Assembly: GCA_038237745.1 (NCBI GenBank)
Contig: JBBRYJ010000008.1
Coordinates: forward strand, 78,112-142,111
Source of the DNA: DASQEH01 sp038237745
Lineage (GTDB): Bacteria; Actinomycetota; Actinomycetes; Propionibacteriales; Nocardioidaceae
Reading direction: 5' to 3'
Length of the DNA: 64,000 nucleotides
The translations under genes and the position numbers were made by a program. This document shows, piece after piece, positions 26,592 through 35,321 of the stretch. The notes below the pieces were generated by a model that saw only the letters and a program-made list of their open reading frames with translations, searched no databases and was not told the DNA's origin. How positions within the stretch are numbered: the stretch's first letter is position 1; each line of letters opens with the position of its first letter.

Positions 26592-27643
26592 TGACAGACT
26601 CCATGACCGGACCGGGCGACGTCCTGTTGTCGGCTGACAACCTCTCCAAGCACTTCCCGGCCCGGGGTGGCTCGCTCGTCGGGGGACGTCAGGTGCTGCG
26701 CGCCGTCGATGGAGTCTCCCTCGAGGTCCGCTCCGGGGAGACCTTGGGCGTCGTCGGGGAGTCCGGCTGCGGCAAGTCCACGCTCGGTCGCTGCCTGGTC
26801 CGGCTCACCGACATCACGTCGGGCACGGTCACCTTCGACGGCCGCGACATCACCCGGCTGTCACGCCGTCAGCTCCGCCCAGTTCGCCGTGACCTTCAGC
26901 TGGTATTCCAGGATCCGTATGCCTCGCTCAACCCACGTCGCCGTGTGGGCGACATCCTCTCCGAGCCGCTCCAGATCCATAGGTACGGCGACCGTCGGGC
27001 CATCGCCCGCAGGGTGCAGGACTTGCTCGAGGTCGTGGGACTGAGCGCCTCACATACCGACCGATTCCCGCATGAGTTCTCCGGGGGCCAGCGACAACGG
27101 GTCGGCATCGCCCGGGCGCTGGCGATGAACCCCAAGGTGATCGTCGCCGACGAGCCGGTCTCGGCCCTCGACGTCTCGATTCAGGCGCAGGTGCTCAACC
27201 TCTTCGCGGACCTGCAGGACGAGTTCGCACTCACCTACGTGTTCATCGCCCACGACCTTGGCGTGGTCCGTCATGTCTCGACCCGGATCGCCGTCATGTA
27301 CCTCGGCGAGGTCGTCGAGACCGCAGCCGCCGACCCGCTCTACAGCCGGCCCGCGCACCCGTACACCGAGGCCCTATTGTCAGCGGTTCCCGACGTCGAG
27401 GACGAAGACATCGCCCCCCAGGAACGGATCCTGCTCACGGGCGACGTGCCGAACCCGGTCAACAAGCCGTCAGGGTGTCCGTTCCGTACCCGCTGTCCCT
27501 ACGCTCAGGACGTCTGCGCCGAAGAGCACCCGCCGCTGCGACTGGTCGCGCCGGGCCGACTTGTCGCCTGTCACTTCCCCCTGCTCACGACATCTGGCGA
27601 CATTGCGCCGCACGCGCTCTCGGCGCAGAGGTCCTCCGGCTGA
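26591..27643 (+). CDS. dppF: Peptide ABC transporter ATP-binding protein (DppF type)
   Basis: The second ATPase of the transporter (350 aa): Walker A GESGCGKST, FSGGQRQRVGIARALAMNP, Walker B VIVADEPVSALD, FIAHDLGVV, and the C-terminal CPFRTRCPYAQDVC cluster. Its ATG shares one base with the TAA of dppD (TAATG). It is the last gene of the aminopeptidase-transporter operon; beyond it the accessory region begins. Confidence 0.95.
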   Translation: MTDSMTGPGDVLLSADNLSKHFPARGGSLVGGRQVLRAVDGVSLEVRSGETLGVVGESGCGKSTLGRCLVRLTDITSGTVTFDGRDITRLSRRQLRPVRRDLQLVFQDPYASLNPRRRVGDILSEPLQIHRYGDRRAIARRVQDLLEVVGLSASHTDRFPHEFSGGQRQRVGIARALAMNPKVIVADEPVSALDVSIQAQVLNLFADLQDEFALTYVFIAHDLGVVRHVSTRIAVMYLGEVVETAAADPLYSRPAHPYTEALLSAVPDVEDEDIAPQERILLTGDVPNPVNKPSGCPFRTRCPYAQDVCAEEHPPLRLVAPGRLVACHFPLLTTSGDIAPHALSAQRSSG

Positions 27644-27762
27644 CTGTCTGTCGCGGTCACCATGTGGTCGCCGCCTGGCGCCCTAGGCGTCGGCGAAGGT
27701 GGAGCTGCCGGGCACGGCGTCTGGCCAACTCTGCCAGGCGAGGGTCCAACTCAACCAAGGCT

Positions 27763-27781
27763 AGCCCCGTTTCGGGGGGCT
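27763..27781 (+). terminator. Possible hairpin terminator after dppF
   Basis: AGCCCC and GGGGCT form a 6-bp GC stem around a 7-nt loop, between two converging genes. No T-tract follows, so it is only a weak candidate. Confidence 0.3.
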
Positions 27782-27800
27782 TGGGGGACTGATTCGCGGC

Positions 27801-28391
27801 TTACCGCATGCTCGGCCTTGAGCGAGCTGGCTCGAGAAGGGCGTGGACATGCATGTCGTGCCAGCCATCCAGATGGAGCGCCTGCTGTCGTCGGGTTCCC
27901 TCGTAGATGTAGCCAGCTTTCACGGCCACACGACAAGAGGCTGCATTCGCGGTCGAGTGGTTCAGCTCGAGTCTGTGCAGGCCACCGCTTCGGAGCATCC
28001 AGCTGGACGCCGCGCGGAGCGCTCGTGCTGCGACGCCACGTCCTCGACAGGACCGCACCGTCCAGTAGGCGGCTTCGGCAAGACCCTCACTGAGATCGAC
28101 GCAACGGAACCCCGTCCGGCCTTGCAGGACGCCGTCGCGGGTCACGGCCCAGCTTGCGCCGGTTTCCGCCGTCCAACGGTCTGACCAGGAAAGAACCCAG
28201 GAACGTGCCTCAGCTTCGTCCATCGTTCGGACATGCCAGCGCTGGATGTCCGGGTCAGCGTAGGCATCGGCGACTGCCGCGGCATCGGATACACGCCACG
28301 GGCGCAGAGTCAGCTCGTCGAGGGACAGCGTCGGCTGTTCTTGTCCCTTGATATGGCCGGGAGCGGCGACTGCACGCACGAGCGCAGGCAT
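27801..28391 (-). CDS. GNAT acetyltransferase (RimJ/RimL-like)
   Basis: The 196-residue protein has the RimJ-type N-terminus (LTLRPWRVSDAAAVADAYAD) and the acetyl-CoA loop VRSCRGRGVAARALRAAS. It ends with the ribosomal acetyltransferase pattern (AASCRVAVKAGYIYEGTRR). It may acetylate the N-terminus of a protein or a small amine; no neighbour hints at a substrate. It is the last intact gene before a stretch of broken genes. Confidence 0.85.
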   Translation of the reverse strand: MPALVRAVAAPGHIKGQEQPTLSLDELTLRPWRVSDAAAVADAYADPDIQRWHVRTMDEAEARSWVLSWSDRWTAETGASWAVTRDGVLQGRTGFRCVDLSEGLAEAAYWTVRSCRGRGVAARALRAASSWMLRSGGLHRLELNHSTANAASCRVAVKAGYIYEGTRRQQALHLDGWHDMHVHALLEPARSRPSMR

Positions 28392-28573
28392 TGCCTCATA
28401 CTCCCAGGGCTCAGATCCATCGACACCTCTGGCCCTGAGGACGGGGGCGCGCCGATCACTCGCTCAGATCCTTCTTCCCAAGTCCGGGTCGGTCTCCGGG
28501 CGCGTTCTGCAGGCGATCGTCGTGAACGGCCACGCGCGCCTTAGCCTCGGTGACCACCCGGAGCCGGCGAGCG

Positions 28574-28882
28574 TCAGTTTGCCTCTCGCAGGGTGAGCTT
28601 CATCGATACCGTGTCTCCAACATCGAGTCCCTCGGCTCGGCGAACGGCGTCCTTCAGCGGCACGACGTACCGCCCGTTCTTCGGGAACAGCGACGTCTCC
28701 CATCGGGTCTCCCCCACGCGCCACCCGGACGGGAATCATGCCCCAGCCGTACGTCACCGACCCGGCCAGCCCGTGTAGGTCGTCGCTCTGTTCATCGGGG
28801 ATGGTGACGAGTGGTACGGCGACGGACCTCGCCAGTGCCAGACCTCGCCGGAGAACTCGACGTCCAAGCCGCGCATGCTCAT
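28574..28882 (-). pseudogene. DUF1905-family protein, two frameshifts
   Basis: The three frames together rebuild a protein of about 100 residues of the DUF1905 family. Order: MSMRGLDVEFSGEVWHWRG (frame 1), then VTIPDEQSDDLHGLAG and SVTYGWGMIPVRV (frame 2), then GETRWETSLFPKNGRYVV and MKLTLREAN (frame 1 again). The first break is a missing base near 28815 (CACTCGTC where CACTTCGTC is expected). The second is an extra base near 28718 (GGCGCGTGGGGG). Function of the family is not known to me beyond its often accompanying or fusing to other small domains. Confidence 0.7.
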
Positions 28883-28918
28883 GAACGTACGCCCGGTACA
28901 GGTGCGTCGGCATGACAG

Positions 28919-29245
28919 ATGTTCTGGGGTGGCCGGGAGTTCCGGGTCCTCGGCGCCTTCCGTTCGCACGACAGCGGTGAGCGGCAGGAACTGTTGGCGG
29001 CCTACGACGGCGATCGGATGGTCGGCAACGCCGTGCCGTGGTCAGTTCCTGCTCGACAGCACCGACAAGGAAGCGTTCACGCTGAGCGTCGACGTGCCCG
29101 AGCGCCGGCGCGGTTTCGGCCGGGCGCTAGTCCAGCGGGTAGGCAGGTCGCCAAAGACGACGACTGGTCGCTGCTTCTGGCCGATTCCAGAATGGCCTTC
29201 GACCACCGCGAGGGCCACGGCCACCAGCGGCCCCGACTGGAGTGA
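28919..29245 (+). pseudogene. Degraded GNAT acetyltransferase
   Basis: Pieces of one GNAT-like protein appear in succession in different frames: GAFRSHDSGERQELLAAYDG and GDRMVGNAV; then FLLDSTDKEAFTLSVDVP and ERRRGFGRALVQR, the acetyl-CoA loop; then WSLLLADSRMAFDHREGHGH. At least two frameshifts separate them. It is divergent from the DUF1905 remnant. I infer a dead gene; the alternative is a low-accuracy stretch of assembly. Confidence 0.55.
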
Positions 29246-29325
29246 CGCCCGTCAACGCAGCAGGATGACGCGCCCAGGAAGTCCGAGCGGATCGCGGCAG
29301 ACGAGTGCTGTCCTATCTTGGTGAA

Positions 29326-29844
29326 GTGGGCGATGACACCTGGGCCGGTTTGGCAGCTCCGTTTGCCGATGATGCTTATGCCTCCGTGAAGGGCCAGGTG
29401 CGGACGTATGTGTTGCACCGGCAGCTGTTGGAGCATCTGCCCGCTCCCCCGGCGCCTGTGCTTGACATCGGCGGCGGCGCGGGCCATCAATCGTTACCGC
29501 TGGCCCAAGCCGGCTACGACGTGACGTTACTCGACTCGTCGCCGGCGATGCTGACCAAAGCGCAACAGCGAGTCCAGCGGCTGCCCGTTGGGGTCCAGCG
29601 ACGGGTCACACTCGTAGAGGCCGACGGTGAGAACGCCGATGAGGCGGTGAATGGTCAACGCTTCGCCGCGGTGTTATGTCATGGGGTGCTGGGGTACCTC
29701 GAGCAACCGGAGCCGTTGGTCGATCAGATGTGCCGATGCGCTACCCCAGCCATTGGCGAATCGGGCCGAGATGGCCATCATCTTCGCCCGCGGGCAGCGA
29801 TAGGGATCGGCTGTCAGGGCCGTTGGGCTCGGCGCAGGGATTGA
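29326..29844 (+). pseudogene. SAM-dependent methyltransferase lacking its 3' part
   Basis: The 5' part is a good class I methyltransferase: motif I VLDIGGGAGHQSLPLAQAGY, DVTLLDSSPAML, and a late motif CHGVLGYLEQPEPLVDQM. Members are normally about 250 residues or more. Here family-like sequence stops abruptly near 29740 (after VDQMCRCA), and the frame runs on through unrelated residues to 29844. GTG 29326 is the preferred start; GTG 29305 is in the same frame. It looks like the left arm of a deletion or recombination join. Confidence 0.65.
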
Positions 29845-30096
29845 CCTCCGCGTCCGCACATCGGTAGGGGACGCCGTCGTACGCCGTGACCTCTTGGCTC
29901 AGCAAGTGGTCGGTCAGCTCCACGAACTCGCGGGATCGGGCCACCTGTTCCGATAGGGACCAGTTGACGCCGACCGGTAGCCGCCCGCGGATGGCATGGG
30001 CAGCTGCGGGTCACAGGCAGTGGCCGACGATAGTCAATAGCATGTGGGCCGGGGTGTCGAAAGCCGGCTCCCGTAGGAGAGGAAGGGACGAACGCG
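29845..30096. other. Unassigned sequence next to the truncated methyltransferase
   Basis: No gene I can name. A minus-strand frame (29741-29944, continuing upstream past a stop) has non-random composition, reading ARSREFVELTDHLLSQEVTA and YDGVPYRCADAEVNPC. It could be a fragment of another gene joined to the methyltransferase remnant. I do not recognise the family. Confidence 0.3.
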
Positions 30097-30333
30097 ATGA
30101 AGACCATGACATGCCGACAGCTCGGCGGGCCGTGCGACCTGGAGCTGCGTGGCGAGACTGCCGACGAGGTCATCAAGGCTCAGGATCGGCACCTCAAGGA
30201 TGCGGTGAAGGGCGGAGGTGCGGCCCACGAGCAGGCACACCAAGATATGAAGGACCGTTGGAAGCATCCCATCGCGTCGATGGGTTGGTACCGCGATGCA
30301 AAGAAGGCCTTTGCCGAGCTCCCCGAGGACTGA
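30097..30333 (+). CDS. DUF1059 family protein
   Basis: A 78-residue small soluble protein with the DUF1059 layout: MTCRQLGGPCDLELRGETAD near the N-terminus, with two conserved Cys, then DEVIKAQDRHLKDAV and MKDRWKHPIASMGWYRDAKK. A GGAGAGGAAGG purine stretch lies about 12 nt before the ATG. Function of the family is not established. It is the only plainly intact gene between 28.4 and 31.5 kb. Confidence 0.85.
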   Translation: MKTMTCRQLGGPCDLELRGETADEVIKAQDRHLKDAVKGGGAAHEQAHQDMKDRWKHPIASMGWYRDAKKAFAELPED

Positions 30334-30851
30334 CGACCCGCTGACTCGCACGCGCGTGACAGGTTCGTCACTGGAGCAATCCCTTCTCAGCAAGCTGACG
30401 CGGCGAAAGTGCCGGCGCAACCGCTCCTGAACGAAGTGCGGACCGGCCAGTCCCGCCAGGAGGCGCCCGCCTTCACGGCGTCGCTGCCGCTTGATCATCG
30501 CTTCGGCGTGTTTCATTGTGAACGGTCGGCCGGTGGTGTCCTGCTTTCCTAGCGGACAACTTGATACAACACACGAGTGGGTATGTCCCCGGGGGTTCGG
30601 CTCCCCACCTTGGCCAGAGGCCGTCTCCAGAGCGCCGATTCAATACACGAACTGAGCAGTACCGTCCGCGAAGTTCCTCGGTTTGCCACCAAGTCAGGCA
30701 CCCCCTGGGCTCGTCCGCCGACCGAACCGGATTGGACCGTCTCAACACGCCGTGGTGCGCCGGGGGTGCGCAAGAGAGCGAAAGACCGGCGAATGACAAC
30801 GGCCGAATCCGACCCTGCCGTGATGTTTCCGCAGGCGAAAGGTGGTGCCGT
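30334..30851. other. Region between DUF1059 gene and left attachment repeat
   Basis: About 520 nt without an intact gene. It holds the integrase-tail remnant at 30699-30776. The rest shows no supported coding, although several overlapping frames stay open. Confidence 0.4.
30699..30776 (+). pseudogene. C-terminal remnant of a tyrosine recombinase
   Basis: About 26 codons read PLGSSADRTGLDRLNTPWC and AGGAQE. They parallel the tail of the recombinase at the right end of the island (HLGTGADRAGLDRLNARG and NTGGTY). Like that tail, they end shortly before a tRNA-Ala att repeat. Upstream residues do not resemble a recombinase, so only the tail survives. Confidence 0.55.
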
Positions 30852-30898
<47 letters not shown>

Positions 30899-31500
30899 GG
30901 CTGGGGAACGCTCAGATCCGCGCTCGCACCACGCTCCTGGCGTGCATGGATCGCGCCGCCTGGATACGCGAAGGCACACAGGGGGAACACAGGTGGCACC
31001 ATGGTTGGGCCACTGATCCGATAGCCAGCTGCCTTGCTCGGCGGTGCTCGGGGTCAAGGGTGGCCGGCGGCCATCGCGTAGCGACGTCTTAGAGCCCTTG
31101 AGGTCGCGTACCGGCGTGCAAACCCTCGGGATCGGGTCGGCGGCTCGAAGGCGAGCCGGCTCCAAGCCTCGAGATGGCTCGCGACATTGGCCATCTTGGA
31201 TGTCCAGGTCTCTTGGACGCCAGGCTCATTCCTTATGTGCGCGCCTCAGCTTCGCTGCGCGAGGACGGCGCGCCAGCGCCGCCCGCAGCGCACGTCGCGC
31301 CGAAGGCGCAACTTGAACCAGTAAAGAAATTCGTAACCGACTCACGTCGAGTGTTGTGTCGAGTGTTGGGTGGGCCGCGCGTTGCAGTCATAACGGTGGC
31401 ATGTCGCTGTTCGGCCGGATGGGCCCTGGCCGCGGGCGTGCACCGCGGCGACGCGTGTCGTCTGGTCGTTTGAGCGAGGGCTAGCGACCTCGATCGCCGA
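30899..31500. other. Non-coding left end of the island
   Basis: About 600 nt with no gene I can support. Several open frames on both strands are Arg/Ala/Ser-rich without family resemblance. A short direct repeat (GTCGAGTGTTG, twice, near 31347-31370) is visible. Element ends of this kind often hold recombination sites. Confidence 0.4.
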
Positions 31501-32544
31501 TCAGTCGGCCGCACGATTGAGTGCGGTGCGGTGATGGGCCAGCAGGCGGTGGTGATCTTGGCCCGGGGAACTGCTCGGGCTGACGTGCACGGTGACGTCA
31601 TCGAGTCTTGGTACGTCGTGGAGGAGGCGATGGTGCGCTTCGATGGCGATGTCATGGGCTTGGACGATGCCGAGGGCGCTGTCGACCACGATGCCGGTTT
31701 CAGCCCGGATACGGTGGCCTATCCAGCGCAGACGCAGGTCCTCGATGTCTTGCACACCATCCACGGACCGAAGGCTGGCCTCGGCCGTATCGACCAGGTC
31801 GGGCTCGACGGCGTCCATCAGCCGGCGGTAGATGTCGGTGACGGCGCTGCGCAAGACAAACAAGATGGCCACGGTAATCAGAAGTCCGACGATCGGGTCG
31901 GCTAGCGGGAACCCGGCCAAGACTCCGAATGCGCCGATCACCACGGCGAGGGACGTGAAGCCATCTGTTCGGGCGTGCATGCCGTCGGCCACGAGGGCGG
32001 CTGAGCCGATGCTGCGGCCGACCCGGATGCGGTACAGAGCAACCAGTTCGTTGCCAGCGAAGCCGACCAGCCCGGCAGCAATGACCACCCACACGTGCGT
32101 GATCGGTTGCGGATTGATCAGGCGCCGTATCGACTCATAGGCGGCCAGCAGCGCTGACAGGGCGATCATGGCCACGATGAACACACCGGCCAGGTCTTCG
32201 GCCCGGCCGTAACCGTAGGTGTAGCGCCTTGTTGCCGCTCGGCGGCTGAGTACGAAGGCAGTCCACAACGGGACTGCGGTCAAGGCATCGGAGAAGTTGT
32301 GAATGGTGTCGGCCAATAGCGCCACCGAACCCGTCAGCACCACGAGCACGGCCTGAACTACGGCAGTCAGGCCGAGCACCGCCAGGCTGATCTTGACCGC
32401 CCGGATTCCTTCCTGGCTCGACTCCAACGCCGAATCGACTGATTGGGCGGCGTCGTGGCTGTGCGGCGCAACCAGACCTCGAACGAAACCGACCAACCCA
32501 TGGCCATGGTCGTGGTCGTGGTCATCCTGGTGAGTCACTGTCAC
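31501..32544 (-). CDS. Cation diffusion facilitator (CDF) metal efflux transporter
   Basis: A 347-residue CzcD/ZitB-like proton antiporter exporting Zn2+ or a similar divalent ion. The N-terminus is His/Asp-rich (HQDDHDHDHGHG). Six membrane segments follow. Transport-site motifs are LLADTIHNFSDALTAVP in TM2 and VADGMHARTDGFTSLAVV in TM5. A cytoplasmic C-terminal domain of about 85 residues follows. The GTG start overlaps the stop of the SmtB-like regulator (GTGA), so the two form a sensor-pump operon. Confidence 0.93.
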   Translation of the reverse strand: MTVTHQDDHDHDHGHGLVGFVRGLVAPHSHDAAQSVDSALESSQEGIRAVKISLAVLGLTAVVQAVLVVLTGSVALLADTIHNFSDALTAVPLWTAFVLSRRAATRRYTYGYGRAEDLAGVFIVAMIALSALLAAYESIRRLINPQPITHVWVVIAAGLVGFAGNELVALYRIRVGRSIGSAALVADGMHARTDGFTSLAVVIGAFGVLAGFPLADPIVGLLITVAILFVLRSAVTDIYRRLMDAVEPDLVDTAEASLRSVDGVQDIEDLRLRWIGHRIRAETGIVVDSALGIVQAHDIAIEAHHRLLHDVPRLDDVTVHVSPSSSPGQDHHRLLAHHRTALNRAAD

Positions 32545-32942
32545 GACGACTCCGCTTGGTCGGCTAGGGCTGAGTGCAGCGTTGCGAGACCGGCGCCGCC
32601 CTGATGATGTTCCGGAACACCTGGGCCGGCGTGCTCGGCGTTGAACACGGCGTCTCGAACCAGCTGGGCTACATGGTCGTTCTCGATCCGGTAGAACACC
32701 TTGGTTCCTTCTCTGCGGGTCTGCACGAGTCTGGCCATCCTGAGCTTGGCTAGATGCTGGGAGACGGATGCCGGCGCCCGACCGAGGTACTCGGCCAAGT
32801 CGTTGACGGCCAGCTCTCGCTCAACCAATGCCCACAGAATCTCTACCCGAGTCGCGTCAGCCAGCATCCGAAACACCTCGACCGCCAACTCGACCTGCTC
32901 TCGAGCCAGGCGGCGTCGGCAGAAATCTATATCTGCATCCAT
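32541..32942 (-). CDS. ArsR/SmtB-family metal-sensing repressor
   Basis: A 133-residue winged-helix repressor with HTH ELAVNDLAEYLGRAPASVSQ followed by HLAKLRMARLV. A C-terminal stretch with several His (FNAEHAGPGVPEHHQ) could be the metal site, as in zinc or nickel sensors; the ELCVCDL cadmium/lead motif is absent. It probably represses itself and the CDF gene. A perfect dyad overlaps its start codon, and a TAATAT box lies 6 nt before the ATG, so the mRNA should be leaderless. Confidence 0.92.
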   Translation of the reverse strand: MDADIDFCRRRLAREQVELAVEVFRMLADATRVEILWALVERELAVNDLAEYLGRAPASVSQHLAKLRMARLVQTRREGTKVFYRIENDHVAQLVRDAVFNAEHAGPGVPEHHQGGAGLATLHSALADQAESS

Positions 32943-32952
32943 ACGCAGATAT
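32929..32952. promoter_or_regulatory. Operator dyad and -10 region of the SmtB-CDF operon
   Basis: ATATCTGC and GCAGATAT are perfect 8-bp arms separated by 8 nt. The arms straddle the regulator's ATG (32942-32940). The minus-strand TAATAT at 32954-32949 overlaps one arm and stands 6 nt before the ATG. A bound repressor would cover both -10 and the transcription start. Confidence 0.8.
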
Positions 32953-32985
32953 TAGTTGATGATCGGAGGGCCCGCGTAGCGCAAC

Positions 32986-33555
32986 CTACGAGGTGGGCTT
33001 GAGCAGGTGGCTCATCGTGGTGATCTCAGCGGACTGGGCGCGGATGATGCCGGCCGCCAGCGCTTTGGCCGGCGGGTAGCTGCCCTGCGCTCGCTCGGCA
33101 CGGGCTGCCTCGATCGCTCCTTGGTGGTGGACGACCATCATGGTGAGGAACTGTCGATCGAACGCCTTGCCGGTGAGTCCTCGCAGTCTGGACGTGTCGG
33201 AGCGGCTCATCATCCCCGACCCGGACATGGAGCCGTCACTCATCCCGCTACCCATCTCCATCGACATCGGCTCCTTCCACGCCGTCAGCCATCCCCTCAT
33301 CCGGTTGATCTCCGGGTTCTGAGCGGCCTGGACCTGGGTCGCCAAGGCTCTGACCTCGGAACTGGCGGCCCGATTGGCAGCAAGCTTGGCCATCGCGATG
33401 GCCTGAGCGTGATGGGGGATCATCTGCTGGGCGAACATCACGTCAGCGGCGTTGTGGTCACCACCCGAAGCGGCGGTGCTCGTCGAGCTGCTGCCACAGC
33501 CGGCAAGGGCAACGGCACTCGCCACGGCGGCCACGAGGTAGATGAAGCGTCGCAT
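32986..33555 (-). CDS. DUF305 lipoprotein
   Basis: A 189-residue exported protein. A signal peptide ends in lipobox VALAGC, followed by a Ser/Thr/Gly linker. Two DUF305 repeats follow (MFAQQMIPHHAQAIAMAKLA and MMVVHHQGAIEAARAERAQG) with paired His residues. A Met-rich stretch (MSMEMGSGMSDGSMSGSGMM) lies between them. His pairs and Met clusters suggest copper or silver binding outside the cell; DUF305 genes are frequent beside metal resistance genes. It lies 94 nt downstream of the permease gene. Confidence 0.9.
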   Translation of the reverse strand: MRRFIYLVAAVASAVALAGCGSSSTSTAASGGDHNAADVMFAQQMIPHHAQAIAMAKLAANRAASSEVRALATQVQAAQNPEINRMRGWLTAWKEPMSMEMGSGMSDGSMSGSGMMSRSDTSRLRGLTGKAFDRQFLTMMVVHHQGAIEAARAERAQGSYPPAKALAAGIIRAQSAEITTMSHLLKPTS

Positions 33556-33649
33556 GCTGATTGCCTCCAGGCAGTTGAGTGAGATTCCGGGAACTCTTCG
33601 GCCACCGGCCCGTGGTCATCAACGCAAACCGACCCCAGGACACCGCTGG

Positions 33650-34897
33650 TCATTCCTGATGTCGACGTGACGGCGCCTCGCCGGGGGCTGTCGACTCGCT
33701 GTGATCACCACCGTGGTGGTGAGCGTCATGGGCATGGCCGTAGTGGTCTGCCATGTCGTCTGGGCCGCCGTTCATCATGGCGAGCATCTCCATGCCTCCC
33801 GTGCGGACGAACCGGATCACCAGAGCTGCGGCGAGGACGAGGAAGGCGATGTTGAGAAAGGTCGTGTAGTTCCACGACACGCTGGCCATAGTGACCTGGG
33901 CGTGCTGCGTGTCGGGTATCAGCCGCAGGAGCCCGAAGGCCACTTCGACGACGTAGCCGGCGACCACCGAGGCGACGTAGAAGGTGCCGAACAGGAACAG
34001 GGCCATCCGGCCGCCGTAGTACTTCTTGTAGATCACAAGGATCGGGATGATCAGCAGGTCGGCGAAGATAAAGCTGACCACCCCACCGAAGCTGATCCCG
34101 CCGTTCCACAGCACCGCCGCCAGCGGCACGTTCCCTATCGAGCAGACGAAGCTGGCCATCGCGACGATCGGGCCGATCAGCGGACCCCACAGCTTCGCCA
34201 GCACCGGGTGATCGATCAAGAAGAACGACTGCCAGAAGCTCTCCGGCACCCACGCCCCGATAGCTCCGGCGATGAGCAGGCCGATAACGATGTCACGCAG
34301 CACCGCGGCCCACTCCATCACAAAGATGTGGCTCACCGCCGTGAACCCCTTCGACGAGCGCAGTCGGCGCCACACCGACCCTTCCTCGGCGACGCTCATG
34401 TCCATCGCGGCGTGGCCCTCCATCGACCCGGCCAGACCCTTGTCAGCCTGCCTGCGGGCGGCGGCGAGGAGCCGAGGCCGCAAGAACGCCCCGAACAGTA
34501 CGGCCAGGACCACGATCATGATCGGACCGCCGACAAACTCACCCAGGGTGAACTGCCAGCCCATCAGCAGAGCTAAAATGATGCCCAGCTCGATCACCAG
34601 ATTGGTCGAAGCCACCTCGAACGCCATCGCCGCGGTGAAGTTCGCGCCCTTGCGGAACAGCGACCGGGCCAAGGCGACCGCCGCGTACGAACACGACGAA
34701 GACGCGGCGCCCAGCCCGGCCGCCACCGCCAACGTCTTTGGGCGGTCGTCGCCGAGCAGCCGGGTGACGGTCTGGCGTCGCACCACCGCCTGCACGGCCG
34801 CGGACAACGAAAAGCCAAGAATCAGGGCCCAGGTGATCTCCCACGTCATCGAGAAGGCCAGCTCCAACGCCCGACCAACGGCGTCCACAACGTTCAC
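33650..34897 (-). CDS. COG0701-type permease (DUF318/ArsP-like)
   Basis: A 415-residue protein with about eight or more membrane segments. Conserved loops carry Cys: SSSCSYAAVALARSLFRKGA and FVCSIGNVPLAAVLWNGG. These resemble ArsP-type permeases, where a Cys binds trivalent organoarsenicals, but the family is broad. The C-terminal tail is His-rich (HYGHAHDAHHHGGDH), hinting at a metal. It sits 9 nt after the ArsR-family gene and upstream of the DUF305 gene. Substrate is not resolved. Confidence 0.85.
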   Translation of the reverse strand: MNVVDAVGRALELAFSMTWEITWALILGFSLSAAVQAVVRRQTVTRLLGDDRPKTLAVAAGLGAASSSCSYAAVALARSLFRKGANFTAAMAFEVASTNLVIELGIILALLMGWQFTLGEFVGGPIMIVVLAVLFGAFLRPRLLAAARRQADKGLAGSMEGHAAMDMSVAEEGSVWRRLRSSKGFTAVSHIFVMEWAAVLRDIVIGLLIAGAIGAWVPESFWQSFFLIDHPVLAKLWGPLIGPIVAMASFVCSIGNVPLAAVLWNGGISFGGVVSFIFADLLIIPILVIYKKYYGGRMALFLFGTFYVASVVAGYVVEVAFGLLRLIPDTQHAQVTMASVSWNYTTFLNIAFLVLAAALVIRFVRTGGMEMLAMMNGGPDDMADHYGHAHDAHHHGGDHSESTAPGEAPSRRHQE

Positions 34898-34906
34898 CGG
34901 GACCCC

Positions 34907-35290
34907 CTAGTCATCGTCGGGCTCAGCGCGGGTCATGGCCACCAGCTGGCGCAGACAGTGCTCACGCAGCGGCGCCGGGAACCCAGGGCCGAGCCGGTAG
35001 AACACAACCCGCCCCGACTTGCGGGTCGTAACCAGACCGGCAGTGCGCAACAGACGCAGCGCGTAGCCCACCGAATCCTCCGTCGCGCCGAGCGCCAGAG
35101 CCAGGTCGCCGACGCACAACTCCTCCACCTCATCGAGGGCATAAAGGATGCGGGCCCGCACCGGATCCGCCAACAGCGACAACAACGACACCAGCCGGCC
35201 CGCGTCCTCGGCCGACAGTCCCCGACTACGAGCGCGGGCAACGCGTTCGGCGTCTACCGGATGCTCATGAGGTTCCATCACAAGACTCAC
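34907..35290 (-). CDS. ArsR-family metal-sensing repressor
   Basis: A 127-residue repressor. The HTH begins VEELCVGDLALALGATEDSV, close to the ELCVCDLA metal motif of CadC/CmtR but with only one Cys. Other candidate ligands are Cys in the C-terminal REHCLRQL and the His of the N-terminal EPHEHP. It presumably controls the permease-DUF305 unit. GTG 35290 is the likely start, with ATG 35275 also possible; no clear ribosome-binding site is seen. Confidence 0.9.
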   Translation of the reverse strand: MSLVMEPHEHPVDAERVARARSRGLSAEDAGRLVSLLSLLADPVRARILYALDEVEELCVGDLALALGATEDSVGYALRLLRTAGLVTTRKSGRVVFYRLGPGFPAPLREHCLRQLVAMTRAEPDDD

Positions 35291-35321
35291 AAGTGTAAAT
35301 AATGACCGTGTAACCGCACGG

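Noticed and set aside
31044..31473. Two overlapping plus-strand frames at the left end of the island
   Set aside because: They are Arg/Ala-rich, overlap each other and have no recognisable domain.
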